A stretch of DNA of 26,430 nt. Source: Lachnospiraceae bacterium. Its GTDB lineage: Bacteria; Bacillota_A; Clostridia; Lachnospirales; Lachnospiraceae. The notes under the pieces were generated by a model, which saw only the letters and a program-made list of their open reading frames with translations, had not been told where the DNA came from and did not search any database. The translations under genes and the position numbers were made by a program. The DNA lies in NCBI GenBank assembly GCA_016291475.1, contig JAEEXJ010000041.1:1-26430 (forward strand), written 5' to 3'. How positions within the stretch are numbered: the stretch's first letter is position 1; every line of letters begins with the position of its first letter. Shown one piece after another: positions 1 to 6,722 of this stretch.

Positions 1-60
1 ACGCATCTCATAAATGGTCATTGGTTTTAATAAAATAAGGCTGAGGATAATGTTTTCCAC
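1..60 (-). CDS. PadR-type transcriptional regulator, N-terminal fragment (cut by window edge)
   Basis: Only the first 20 codons are inside the window, read leftward from a GTG start at 60. AAGGAG lies about 8 bases upstream. The peptide begins (M)ENIILSLILLKPMTIYEMR. This fits the first helix of PadR-family winged-helix repressors, where a hydrophobic I-L-x-L-L-L run is followed by a P-M-T-x-Y-E-M/L motif. PadR proteins usually repress their own operon and often a neighbouring membrane or ABC transporter gene. Two overlapping palindromes upstream (79-112) fit autoregulation. The call rests on 20 residues, so another small wHTH regulator is possible. Confidence 0.55.
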   Translation of the reverse strand, partial: MENIILSLILLKPMTIYEMR

Positions 61-78
61 TTTGAAATCTCCTTCCAT

Positions 79-112
79 ATATTACTAATAGGTATATTAC
101 TAATAGCAATAT
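79..112 (-). promoter_or_regulatory. Tandem overlapping palindromes upstream of the PadR-type gene (candidate operator)
   Basis: Two 19-bp near-palindromes occur at 79-97 and 94-112. Each has the form ATATTACTA-A-TAGnnATAT, and they repeat with a 15-bp period. The second has 8 of 9 arm positions paired, the first 7 of 9. They sit between the likely promoter and the ribosome binding site of the PadR-type gene, where an autorepressor would bind. That PadR is the ligand is inferred. Confidence 0.5.
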
Positions 113-130
113 AATATGTCAACATCAAAT

Positions 131-161
131 AAAAAAGCACTCTGTATAAAACAGAGTGCTT
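131..161 (-). terminator. Intrinsic terminator of the arsR-GNAT operon
   Basis: A perfect 11-bp stem (135-145 with 151-161, AAGCACTCTGT and its complement) encloses a 5-base loop. On the minus strand it is followed by a run of six T. It ends transcription coming leftward from the ArsR/GNAT genes before the PadR-type gene. Confidence 0.9.
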
Positions 162-165
162 AGAT

Positions 166-303
166 CTACTCATACGCCAGAAGATTTCCCAACGGAATTG
201 AAAAGCCGAGGGATTTATACATCTTCACATCGCAGTCCGCACAGCCGACAGTCAAATCACCTTCCCATGCACAGTAAAATATAATCGTGCCCTTAATTAT
301 CAT
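166..303 (-). CDS. Small ORF of 45 codons, unknown, possibly a gene remnant
   Basis: This short frame begins 6 bases after the GNAT stop codon and ends 5 bases before the operon terminator. Its product begins MIIKGTIIFYCAWEG, contains CADCDVKMYKSLGF and ends LLAYE. There is no good ribosome binding site, and an in-frame TAA lies three codons upstream. The position between a gene and its terminator fits either a small co-transcribed protein read by coupling or the worn tail of a lost gene. The segment MYKSLGF resembles the C-terminal part of GNAT enzymes (compare LYRKMGF in the neighbour), so it may be leftover acetyltransferase sequence. No function is claimed. Confidence 0.3.
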   Translation of the reverse strand: MIIKGTIIFYCAWEGDLTVGCADCDVKMYKSLGFSIPLGNLLAYE

Positions 304-309
304 TACGAT

Positions 310-750
310 TTAATCTAACATCATACGCATCAGCACAGTCCCGTTATCATTCTCCAATTCCTCAAACCCCATTTTCCGATACAGAGCGTAGCCTATACTC
401 ATCACTTCGGGTTTCGTTGTAAATCTGACCTCTTTAAAACGAAGTTCCCTGCATTTGTCAAGCATCGCATTAAGCATAGGCCTTGCATAACCGTTTCCTC
501 TGCATTCCGGCTTTATATACAATCGTTTTGCCTCAGCTCTGTCGTCATTAATCTTTTTAACGGCTATCGTCGCAATAGGATTACCATCATCATATCCGAG
601 GAGCAACGCTCCGTCATTATAAAAGGCTTGCAGATCTGATAATTCTTTATCAAGTGATACAAAACAAGCTTCAGCGCCTTTTATTTCGGAATATTCCAAA
701 ATAAGTTTTCCTGCTGCTTCATAATCATCGCATTCTCTTATTTCAAACAT
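310..750 (-). CDS. GNAT-family N-acetyltransferase
   Basis: This 146-residue protein is the normal size for a single-domain GNAT enzyme, which transfers acetyl from acetyl-CoA to an amine in the cytoplasm. Acetyl-CoA motif A is visible as R84-G-N-G-Y-A-R, following the beta-4 strand AEAKRLYIKP. The C-terminal YALYRKMGFEE is the usual motif B region. GAGGT lies about 8 bases before the ATG. The gene starts 25 bases after the arsR stop and shares its promoter and terminator, so it should respond to the same thiol-reactive signal. It does not clearly resemble ArsN/phosphinothricin-type acetyltransferases, and the substrate cannot be read from sequence. Confidence 0.85.
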   Translation of the reverse strand: MFEIRECDDYEAAGKLILEYSEIKGAEACFVSLDKELSDLQAFYNDGALLLGYDDGNPIATIAVKKINDDRAEAKRLYIKPECRGNGYARPMLNAMLDKCRELRFKEVRFTTKPEVMSIGYALYRKMGFEELENDNGTVLMRMMLD

Positions 751-775
751 GCTTCATACCTCATCTATTCACTCA

Positions 776-1078
776 TCAAGATTTTCCCTTACAGCATTTG
801 CAGGTGGTTCCTTTACAGAGAGTTTTTATAAACCCGCAAAATTCATTCATAACGGCAGTGTTTATGGAATAGTAATGCCACTTGCCTTCTTTTCTGTCGA
901 TTACCAGACCGGAATCAACTAGGATCTTCATGTGATGAGAAAGAGTGGGCTGAGTAATATCAAACTTTTCAAGAAGATGACATCCGCACTTTTCCTGATC
1001 AGAAAGCATCTTAACTATTTCAAGTCTGTTGGAATCGCCAAGAGCCCTGCATATTAATACTTCATCTATTTTCTGCAT
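776..1078 (-). CDS. arsR: ArsR/SmtB-family metalloid-responsive repressor
   Basis: This 100-residue winged-helix repressor has the full ArsR fold: a first helix (ICRALGDSNRLEIVKML), a recognition helix region (ITQPTLSHHMKIL) and a beta-hairpin wing (VIDRKEGKWHYY). Cys31 and Cys33 (EKCGCHLL) sit at the site of the ELCVCDL metal motif of classical ArsR. The tail TTCKCCKGKS adds Cys93, Cys95 and Cys96. This points to As(III)/Sb(III) or another thiophilic inducer, although ArsR-like proteins can also sense other metals. Two operator-like dyads and a near-consensus promoter lie just upstream, so autorepression is likely. No arsenite efflux pump or arsenate reductase is in the window, so the symbol reflects the protein family, not a proven arsenic system. 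Confidence 0.85.
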   Translation of the reverse strand: MQKIDEVLICRALGDSNRLEIVKMLSDQEKCGCHLLEKFDITQPTLSHHMKILVDSGLVIDRKEGKWHYYSINTAVMNEFCGFIKTLCKGTTCKCCKGKS

Positions 1079-1089
1079 AGCGTAACCTC

Positions 1090-1145
1090 ACATTGATATT
1101 TGTCTATGTGTGGATAATAATACATACATAGACGTTTGTCAATGT
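1090..1145 (-). promoter_or_regulatory. arsR promoter with two ArsR-type operators
   Basis: Leftward promoter: -35 TTGACA (1142-1137), 17-base spacer, -10 TATTAT (1119-1114). Two 20-bp near-palindromes of the form ACATnGACn-TT-TGTCnATGT overlap it, at 1126-1145 (over the -35) and 1090-1109 (just downstream of the start site). The copies are almost identical when one is inverted, and their centres are 36 bp apart. This is a textbook geometry for repression by the adjacent ArsR protein. Confidence 0.8.
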
Positions 1146-1291
1146 GTTTGTCATAAAATATTTACTTCTATGTGGGGATATATAATAAAGAATTCCAAAA
1201 CTTCAGTCAGGGTGTTTAGATTCACCGGAAATAACAAACTGCGTCTGATCTAACCTTTAACTCATTACACAATTCATAGTTTTTCAAATAC

Positions 1292-1744
1292 TCACGTAAG
1301 AATTGTTTTACATTTGTTTCTCGGTTGATTATTCTCTACTGCCTTAAGGATTGTTTCTTCAAGTTCATCCTTAGCAGCATTATAAAAACTACCTGCTGAG
1401 CAGAATGTCATAAGGCTTGTTTCATCATCCGTTATCTGTACGACAATGATCGGTTTCTTTTTAGCATACATATAACCCTGTTCCCAGTTGGTTCCTGCGG
1501 TACCATTCCTGCCGGGAGTGATCATAAGAAACATCTCTGCCCTGTCAAGTGCATCCAGATCCGCATCAAATACCTTCTGTGCCCAGTCTTCCTGTGAGTA
1601 ATCCCAGGCATTTTCAATCTTAAGTTCAAACGGGCAATATAACTTATATCCGTTATCCCTTAATAGCTTAGCGATTTTCTCCATCACCGGACGCTGGTCT
1701 TTTGAACAGCTTCCGGCCAGATAAATCAATTTATCTTTATCCAT
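1292..1744 (-). CDS. Nucleoside 2-deoxyribosyltransferase-like protein
   Basis: This 150-residue protein has the nucleoside 2-deoxyribosyltransferase / DUF4406-like fold. It opens with a beta-strand and loop (LIYLAGSCS), followed by DxDxLDRAEMFLMI and the closing GTNWEQGYMYAKKKPIIVV block. In this family the Glu of that block (here Glu88) is the nucleophile, and the Asp cluster (Asp62, Asp64, Asp67) helps bind the base or sugar. Enzymes of the family exchange or hydrolyse deoxyribose-base bonds in nucleotide salvage; some relatives cleave modified nucleotides. The frame stays open 23 codons further upstream into the repeat array, but CGGAGA is placed about 7 bases before the ATG at 1744, so that start is preferred. 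Substrate unknown. Confidence 0.7.
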   Translation of the reverse strand: MDKDKLIYLAGSCSKDQRPVMEKIAKLLRDNGYKLYCPFELKIENAWDYSQEDWAQKVFDADLDALDRAEMFLMITPGRNGTAGTNWEQGYMYAKKKPIIVVQITDDETSLMTFCSAGSFYNAAKDELEETILKAVENNQPRNKCKTILT

Positions 1745-1789
1745 ACATATTCTCCGTATAACTTTTTTCCACACATTCCGGGGATACAT

Positions 1790-2119
1790 TTTCCTAAGAT
1801 GTTTTACAGCCACCTCAGTTGCCTATCAGGGCCTAATGCACCTAATTGGCTGTAAATTTCTTATTTCCAAGTTGTTTTACAGCCACCTCAGTTGCTTATC
1901 AGAGCTTAATGCACGTAATTGGCTGTAAATTTCTTATTTCCAAGGTGTTTTACAGCCACCTCAGTTGCTTATCAGGGCCTAATACACGTAATCGGCTGTA
2001 AATTTCTTATTTCCAAGTGGTTTTACAGCCATCTCAGTTGCTTAACAGGGTCTAATGCACCTAATTGGCTGTAAATTTCTTTTTTCCAAGTGGTTTTACA
2101 GCCACCTCAGTTGCTTATC
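1790..2119. repeat. 73-bp tandem repeat array, each unit with a conserved inverted repeat
   Basis: Four full units begin at 1802, 1875, 1948 and 2021, with an exact 73-bp period; a partial fifth starts at 2094 and fades after about 2119. Each full unit begins TTTTACAGCC and, about 36 bases further on, has GGCTGTAAA, so the unit can form a 9-10 bp stem. The copies differ at several loop and linker positions, while the stem arms are the same in all full copies. The array fills most of the 423-base gap between two minus-strand genes and ends about 50 bases before the deoxyribosyltransferase-like start. Except for this array I see nothing in the 1745-2167 gap. There is no cas gene, and the units have no variable spacers. 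Confidence 0.9.
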
Positions 2120-2167
2120 TCGATCTAAAGCCCGGAACAGACTGCAGAACTCTAAATACTATCTCGC

Positions 2168-2521
2168 TCACCAAACATCTATGGTTTGCTTAAAAACATC
2201 GACTCCGTCCTTACCGGAGGTAATTGTGATCTTACTGGGGATTACACTTTTTCCTTTGTATTCGGGCTTACAGTCAAAAGATTTTGCTTTGCCCTGCTCA
2301 ACCAAACCGACCAGGATATCATCATAGCCCTCTTTTATCCTGTTCACGCCGACAGGTACATACAGAATATTATGAGGCTCATCCGTTCCACCAAATATCG
2401 GTGCCATAATATGCATTCTTTCAAGATTTCCTTTTTTGCATTCCAGCTGTGCCTTTTCAATGGAATCAATTTCCTCGAAACTCAAAGCCTTTTTCTTTTT
2501 AAATGCGTCAAACAGCCCCAT
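2168..2521 (-). CDS. Small cytoplasmic protein of unknown function
   Basis: This 117-residue soluble protein, with no signal peptide or membrane segment, begins MGLFDAFKKKK. It has a helical stretch (SFEEIDSIEKAQLECKKG) and then a mostly beta region containing YVPVGVNRIKEGYDDILVGLVEQGK and KITITSGKDGVDVFKQTIDVW. GGGAGG sits 7 bases before the ATG. The gene follows msrA with 21 bases between them, so it is probably its co-transcribed partner. I do not recognise the family with confidence. The compact alpha/beta layout and ending in DVW could fit a small immunity-like or DUF domain, but no function is assigned. Confidence 0.75.
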   Translation of the reverse strand: MGLFDAFKKKKALSFEEIDSIEKAQLECKKGNLERMHIMAPIFGGTDEPHNILYVPVGVNRIKEGYDDILVGLVEQGKAKSFDCKPEYKGKSVIPSKITITSGKDGVDVFKQTIDVW

Positions 2522-2542
2522 AATGTACCTCCCTTAACAGTT

Positions 2543-3034
2543 TTACTTTTGCTTTTTCCTTCCCGACTCTGTGAGTTCTTTTTCAAAAGCTTCCGGATTC
2601 TTCAGGTAATAATCCTGATGATACTCTTCAGCTTCATAAAAATTCTTAAAGGGCAGAACAGCTACATACGTTTCCCTTCCTGAAGTTTTCTCAATATCAG
2701 CTATTTTCTTATCCGCAATTTCTTTTTCTGCTTCGGTATTGTAGAAAATCGCCAGGGTATATGAAAATCCTTTGTCAATAAACTGTCCCTCCGGATCAAA
2801 AGGATCCACGTTGGCAAAATAAATATCAAGAAGTTTTTCATACGATACTTTATCAGGATCATAGACAAGTTTAATTGTTTCCCTGTGACCCGTTTCCTGG
2901 TGCTTTACCTGTTCGTACGTAGGATTTTCTTCATCTCCGCCCGCGTAACCGCAGATAACCTCACTTACTCCGTACATCTTATATATTGGGGTGACGCACC
3001 AAAAGCATCCCCCCGCAAAATATGCCTCTCCCAT
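2543..3034 (-). CDS. msrA: Peptide methionine-S-sulfoxide reductase MsrA
   Basis: MsrA reduces the S-epimer of methionine sulfoxide in proteins and free methionine, repairing oxidative damage in the cytoplasm. At 163 residues it is the usual length of a single-domain MsrA. The catalytic motif is at the N terminus (AGGCFWC, nucleophile Cys10). It is followed by typical family blocks: GYAGG, NPTYEQVKHQETGHRE, VDPFDPEGQFIDKG and the C-terminal EEYHQDYYLKNP. The other cysteines are Cys13 and Cys28. The usual C-terminal resolving cysteines are absent, so recycling may use Cys13/Cys28 or thioredoxin directly. It lies 35 bases after the lipoprotein gene in the same direction. Confidence 0.96.
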   Translation of the reverse strand: MGEAYFAGGCFWCVTPIYKMYGVSEVICGYAGGDEENPTYEQVKHQETGHRETIKLVYDPDKVSYEKLLDIYFANVDPFDPEGQFIDKGFSYTLAIFYNTEAEKEIADKKIADIEKTSGRETYVAVLPFKNFYEAEEYHQDYYLKNPEAFEKELTESGRKKQK

Positions 3035-3069
3035 TTTATCTTCACTCTCCGTTTATCTGATATATCGGC

Positions 3070-4431
3070 TCATCTCGCCCAATCTACGTCTTCTGCTTCA
3101 TCCACAATCTCTACACCGATCAATCTGTATCCATAAGTATTATCAGCCTCTTCTATGGTAACTTCAGCAGTCCACAGCCACTCGGATCCAAAAATATCAT
3201 ATGTCAGGACATACCGTGTGCCATCTTTTGAGACATCTGTAAGTTCCCACTCAACAATGTCACCGATTGCTCCCTGTTGCAGATATATATAATCATCGTC
3301 GAAGCTATAATATACGGATATCTCACCGTGGAAAGAATCATCAAGATTAGCAAAGAGATCACCTGCATCCTCCTCCATAAAAACCTCTTCTATCAGATAT
3401 ACCCATTCATCATAGGGCATCCTGACAAGAGTGGTGGGCAAGGTCTCAATCTTACCATCCTCATACGTTACTTCCTGTTCATACATTTCTCCTCCATAGA
3501 AAATACCGCACACCTTCCACATCATCTGGCGCACATATTGAAAATCCATCGAACTTAAGTAATTTCCTGAAGTGGTGTCACCCGGGAGCAGTTCCTCCGC
3601 ACAATATGCAAACATTTTGATGGCTTTATATGGTAATCCCTTTTTAAGGATATCTATATCTTCTAAAAATATCGGCCAGCCTGATGAAATGACTATTGTT
3701 CCGGTAACATCTTCCTCCTTATGTCCGTAATCCATCCGCTTAACCAGAAGGATTCCGTCTTCTATGCCCTCTATTTCATAATCATAGGTCCCGCGGTCGG
3801 AAAGAGTATATCCGCGTTTCTTTTCAGTATCGTATATAACGATCATGCTCGTAACTATTCCGCTTCCGGTAATGAAAGTAGCGCAAACATCATCATGACC
3901 GTCCTCGGTAACCTCTGCCATGCAAACAGACACGGGAATAGTCGCCATGAGCTGTGTACGGCTTCCAACATATTTCAGCAATGCATTCCATGCATCCTCA
4001 GGAACCTCGTCTAATCCATTCGGATCATTATACTCAATGGAATTTACGGTGTTCACATAAAGAGAAACATCGTGCGCCGGCATTTTAAAGGTGATCACAT
4101 ATCCCTTTTCTTCATCATATGTCACATCAAGTTCTACATCTTCACTGTCTGCGTAGAAGGAATAATCTGTATCGGATGCGATGATATTGTAATATACATT
4201 AACCTTATCACCTACGGAGTAAGATACTTCATCCGTTTCAAATCCTTCATCCACGATTAACTGATATAATATTTCTTCATCGTGTTCATCGGAATGGTCT
4301 TCAATAATGTCACTCGACCCATCTACGACCGAATCATCTGTCACATGGTCAGTATAGGCAGTTACATTATTTCCGCATCCCGCAATCATAAGCATCAGCG
4401 ATATCATGATAAAGCTTATTATTTTTCTCAC
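3070..4431 (-). CDS. Large secreted lipoprotein of unknown function
   Basis: The 453-residue product has a lipoprotein signal peptide: MRK, a hydrophobic stretch, then LMIAGC with the lipidated cysteine at 19. It should be anchored to the outer face of the membrane. An acidic linker (about 25-55) follows. A beta-rich module (about 56-130: YQLIVDEGF...GYVITFKMPAHDVSLYV) resembles the repeat modules of Gram-positive surface proteins that end in F-x-M-P-A-x-D-V. The remaining 320 residues, rich in Asp, Glu and Tyr, contain no motif I recognise. The start is GTG with AGGAGG six bases upstream; an overlapping ATG is out of frame. Possible roles are binding of a polymer or ligand at the cell surface, but this is a guess. 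Confidence 0.8.
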   Translation of the reverse strand: MRKIISFIMISLMLMIAGCGNNVTAYTDHVTDDSVVDGSSDIIEDHSDEHDEEILYQLIVDEGFETDEVSYSVGDKVNVYYNIIASDTDYSFYADSEDVELDVTYDEEKGYVITFKMPAHDVSLYVNTVNSIEYNDPNGLDEVPEDAWNALLKYVGSRTQLMATIPVSVCMAEVTEDGHDDVCATFITGSGIVTSMIVIYDTEKKRGYTLSDRGTYDYEIEGIEDGILLVKRMDYGHKEEDVTGTIVISSGWPIFLEDIDILKKGLPYKAIKMFAYCAEELLPGDTTSGNYLSSMDFQYVRQMMWKVCGIFYGGEMYEQEVTYEDGKIETLPTTLVRMPYDEWVYLIEEVFMEEDAGDLFANLDDSFHGEISVYYSFDDDYIYLQQGAIGDIVEWELTDVSKDGTRYVLTYDIFGSEWLWTAEVTIEEADNTYGYRLIGVEIVDEAEDVDWAR

Positions 4432-4502
4432 ATTTACCTCCTAATACGAATCGATCACATACACTTAAGAATTCGCCGGCTGACTACACATCTGCGCGGA
4501 AC

Positions 4503-4955
4503 TTATCTGTGTATATAAAGCCTTGTAGGTTCAGGTTCTCCGTCACCATGCGCCATACAGAAAAATTCCCATCCATACCTTTCATAAAATCCGACATGAT
4601 CCGTCACAAGATAGACAGGCGTTATTCCTTTCGACTTCATATCATCAACTGCCATATTTAACAATTTACCCGATATTCCGCGGCAGCGGTATTTTTCTTC
4701 CGTATATACGGCACATACATTGGGTGACAGATCCTTCCTGTCGTGGAAATCATTTTCAATGACTCCGAGTCCTCCTGCGATCCTTCCCTCATCAAGGCAC
4801 AGATACCATCCATATTCCGTACTTCCGGCAAGGTATGCATCCATACACTCAAGATATGCCTCAGTGGGCACACCCCACTTTTCATGAAACCAATTTGCCG
4901 CAGCCTCTTTCAATTCCTTTTTTTGTCTTAAATTGATGTAAATATATTCACTCAT
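4503..4955 (-). CDS. GNAT-family N-acetyltransferase
   Basis: This 150-residue enzyme is a single GNAT domain. It has a long first helix (KKELKEAAANWFHEKWGVP), central strands (WYLCLDEGRIAGGLGVI), the acetyl-CoA loop Y-R-C-R-G-I-S-G (residues 89-96) with helix KLLNMAVDDM, and the GFYERYGWEF motif near the C terminus. The first helix, with its W-F-H-x-K-W segment, is typical of Firmicutes GNATs that act on small molecules, but the acceptor is unknown. It follows the ABC-F gene with 32 bases between them and no visible terminator, so it may be transcribed with it and share the drug-responsive leader. That would make an accessory drug-modifying role possible but unproven. Confidence 0.85.
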   Translation of the reverse strand: MSEYIYINLRQKKELKEAAANWFHEKWGVPTEAYLECMDAYLAGSTEYGWYLCLDEGRIAGGLGVIENDFHDRKDLSPNVCAVYTEEKYRCRGISGKLLNMAVDDMKSKGITPVYLVTDHVGFYERYGWEFFCMAHGDGEPEPTRLYIHR

Positions 4956-4987
4956 ATTATAAACTATCCCTTCGATTTAATTAATCC

Positions 4988-6535
4988 TTAGCTTTGTATT
5001 TCCTCAAGGCCCCTTTCGGTTAAAGTGTACGTATTCGTACAGACCTCCTCAATATATTTCCTGTCATGCGACACGCTGATCACAGCTCCCGGAAAAGAAG
5101 ACAGAACCTTCCTGATAACTGGGCCGGACAGAGGTGAAAAGTTTCTCGTAGGTTCATCCAGTATAAGAACATTCGCATCCGACAAACTCATCTTAAGAAG
5201 AAGTACCTTAGCTTTCTGTCCGCCGGACAATTCTCTTATCGGATGATTCATTTCATCCGTAGTGTACTTCAAGGCACCGAGAGCCATCCTGATATGTGTA
5301 CGCACTGCTTTATCTCCCGTATCGTCCAAAAATTCCACCGGCGATACATCCAGATCAAGAAGTTCTTCGTAGTTTTGAGGCATATACTGAGCTTTAATAT
5401 CTTTTCTGGCAAGCAGTTCCTCTGCCACCTTTTTAAGGAGTGTCGTCTTACCTGTTCCGTTAGTGCCCACAATGCAGATCTTTTCCGAGCCTCTCACTCT
5501 TAAAAAGATATCCTTAGCAAGCACATTGGTATTGTCCGGAGTTCGAAGTTCATCAAGTTTATATTCGACAACAGTTTTTCCTGCAGGGATCTTGGAATTC
5601 TTATTGCCCAGGTTAAAAAAGATAGCTTCCTCCTGCTCCGGCATTTCGGTCATGTTCGCATCCTCTCTTTCAAATCTCTTTTCCATGGCCTTAACCGAAT
5701 GCATTTTGTCCTTGAGATTCTTTGCGATGGAATCGCGTGAACCTTTTGATATATTTGAGAGAGCATTATCTACACTGTTATAAACTCTTGCAAGTTTTTC
5801 GTCGCGTCTTTTCTTCTCTTTCCTGTCATTGATCGCCTGCTGCTCCTGCCTCTCGTAATCCCTTGCTCTTCTTTCGATGTAATTCTTATAGTTATCACGT
5901 ACGATCGTGTATCTGCTTTTCGTCTTTCGAATGATCTGCTCTATGTGTATGATCACATTTGCCGTATTCTCGATAAGAGTTTCGTCATGGGATATAAACA
6001 AAACTATGTGCTTCCACTCCCTGATCAGTTTCTCCAAAAGCTCAAGTGTGCTTATGTCAATGTCATTAGACGGCTCATCCAGAAGAAGGACCGTAGGATT
6101 ATCCATAAGTATTCTCATAAGCTGGGCTTTCACTTTCTCTCCTCCGGAAAGACTTCCCATTTTCTGATCACTGTAAAAGAAATCACCCGGAACGTTAAAA
6201 TCCATAGCCATCCCGGATAATTCCTTGGGATTCTTATCATAAAAAAGCTGTGCTTCCGAGAAGTACTCATAAATTGTTTTTGTCTTATCTGATTCGGGAA
6301 GTTCCTGAGGAAGATATCCCATAACCTCTCCGGTTATTACCCTCTCACCATCGCATTCCGTATAGCTTTCCGCAAGGCAAGGATCAAATATCCATTTCAT
6401 CAAAGTTGATTTTCCGTTCCCCTCTTCTCCGATGAGTACAGCTTTATCTCCGGCATTCAAAGCCATGTTAAATTTATCCAATATGACACGCAGGTCTTTT
6501 CGATGTGTTATAGTCAAATTTTTTATCTGAAGCAT
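4988..6535 (-). CDS. ABC-F ATPase, probable ribosome-protection (antibiotic resistance) type
   Basis: This is a soluble protein of about 515 residues with two fused ABC domains and no membrane segments. Domain 1 has Walker A GEEGNGKST (36-44), signature LSGGEKV and Walker B LLLDEPSND. Domain 2 has GTNGTGKTT, LSGGQKA and LILDEPTRN. Between them (about 225-300) is a long charged helical linker (ERQEQQAINDRKEKKRRDEK and on). In antibiotic-resistance ABC-F proteins this linker reaches the peptidyl-transferase centre and displaces drugs. The start at 6535 has GGAGGG upstream; an extension to 6571 would run into the terminator. The leader supports drug induction. It looks like the Vga/Lsa/CplR side of the family, but the exact subgroup and drugs cannot be fixed by eye. 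Confidence 0.88.
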   Translation of the reverse strand: MLQIKNLTITHRKDLRVILDKFNMALNAGDKAVLIGEEGNGKSTLMKWIFDPCLAESYTECDGERVITGEVMGYLPQELPESDKTKTIYEYFSEAQLFYDKNPKELSGMAMDFNVPGDFFYSDQKMGSLSGGEKVKAQLMRILMDNPTVLLLDEPSNDIDISTLELLEKLIREWKHIVLFISHDETLIENTANVIIHIEQIIRKTKSRYTIVRDNYKNYIERRARDYERQEQQAINDRKEKKRRDEKLARVYNSVDNALSNISKGSRDSIAKNLKDKMHSVKAMEKRFEREDANMTEMPEQEEAIFFNLGNKNSKIPAGKTVVEYKLDELRTPDNTNVLAKDIFLRVRGSEKICIVGTNGTGKTTLLKKVAEELLARKDIKAQYMPQNYEELLDLDVSPVEFLDDTGDKAVRTHIRMALGALKYTTDEMNHPIRELSGGQKAKVLLLKMSLSDANVLILDEPTRNFSPLSGPVIRKVLSSFPGAVISVSHDRKYIEEVCTNTYTLTERGLEEIQS

Positions 6536-6569
6536 ATATATAACCCTCCGTGGCCGCTGCAAGGTCAAC

Positions 6570-6602
6570 AAAAAAGTCCGTTTTGCATACGCAAAACAGA
6601 CT
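6570..6602 (-). terminator. Leader terminator (attenuator) upstream of the ABC-F gene
   Basis: A 12-bp stem (AGTCTGTTTTGC with GCAAAACGGACT, one G-U pair) with a 4-base loop is followed on the minus strand by six T. It lies only about 35 bases before the ABC-F start codon, downstream of a short leader ORF. There is no large gene immediately upstream that it would need to end. Its position therefore suggests conditional termination of the ABC-F transcript. Confidence 0.85.
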
Positions 6603-6655
6603 CACACAAATAAACCTTCCGTAACGGTCAGGCGGTAAATGTATGATAATCCGGT

Positions 6656-6700
6656 TTAAGCGCACACAAACAAGCTACATAAGCAGCTGCCAAAAATCAT
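6656..6700 (-). CDS. Candidate 14-residue leader peptide of the ABC-F attenuator
   Basis: The minus strand encodes MIFGSCLCSLFVCA followed by TAA, 54 bases before the leader terminator begins. The sequence AAACCGGATT overlaps the stop codon and can pair with AGTCTGTTT of the terminator's 5' arm, with one bulge and G-U pairs. A ribosome held early in this peptide by a drug would leave the segment free to act as antiterminator. One that reaches the stop would cover it. The ribosome binding site is weak (GAGTG). The reading frame is seen directly; the mechanism is inferred from known VmlR/Vga/Lsa-type leaders. Confidence 0.5.
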   Translation of the reverse strand: MIFGSCLCSLFVCA

Positions 6701-6722
6701 GTTCACTCAAGCTGAATTATCT

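Noticed and set aside
1745..1813. Longer N terminus (23 residues) for the deoxyribosyltransferase-like protein
   Set aside because: It runs into the repeat array, adds no conserved sequence, and a good ribosome binding site precedes the ATG at 1744.
1790..2119. CRISPR array or integron attC array
   Set aside because: The whole 73-bp unit is repeated, linker included, with no unique spacers, no cas gene, no integrase, and no cassette ORFs between copies.
2186..2683. Plus-strand ORF across the small unknown gene and msrA
   Set aside because: It is the shadow of two well-supported minus-strand genes and has no ribosome binding site or recognisable protein pattern.
5463..5783. Plus-strand ORFs opposite the ABC-F gene
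   Set aside because: They mirror a highly conserved coding sequence on the other strand and have no initiation signals.
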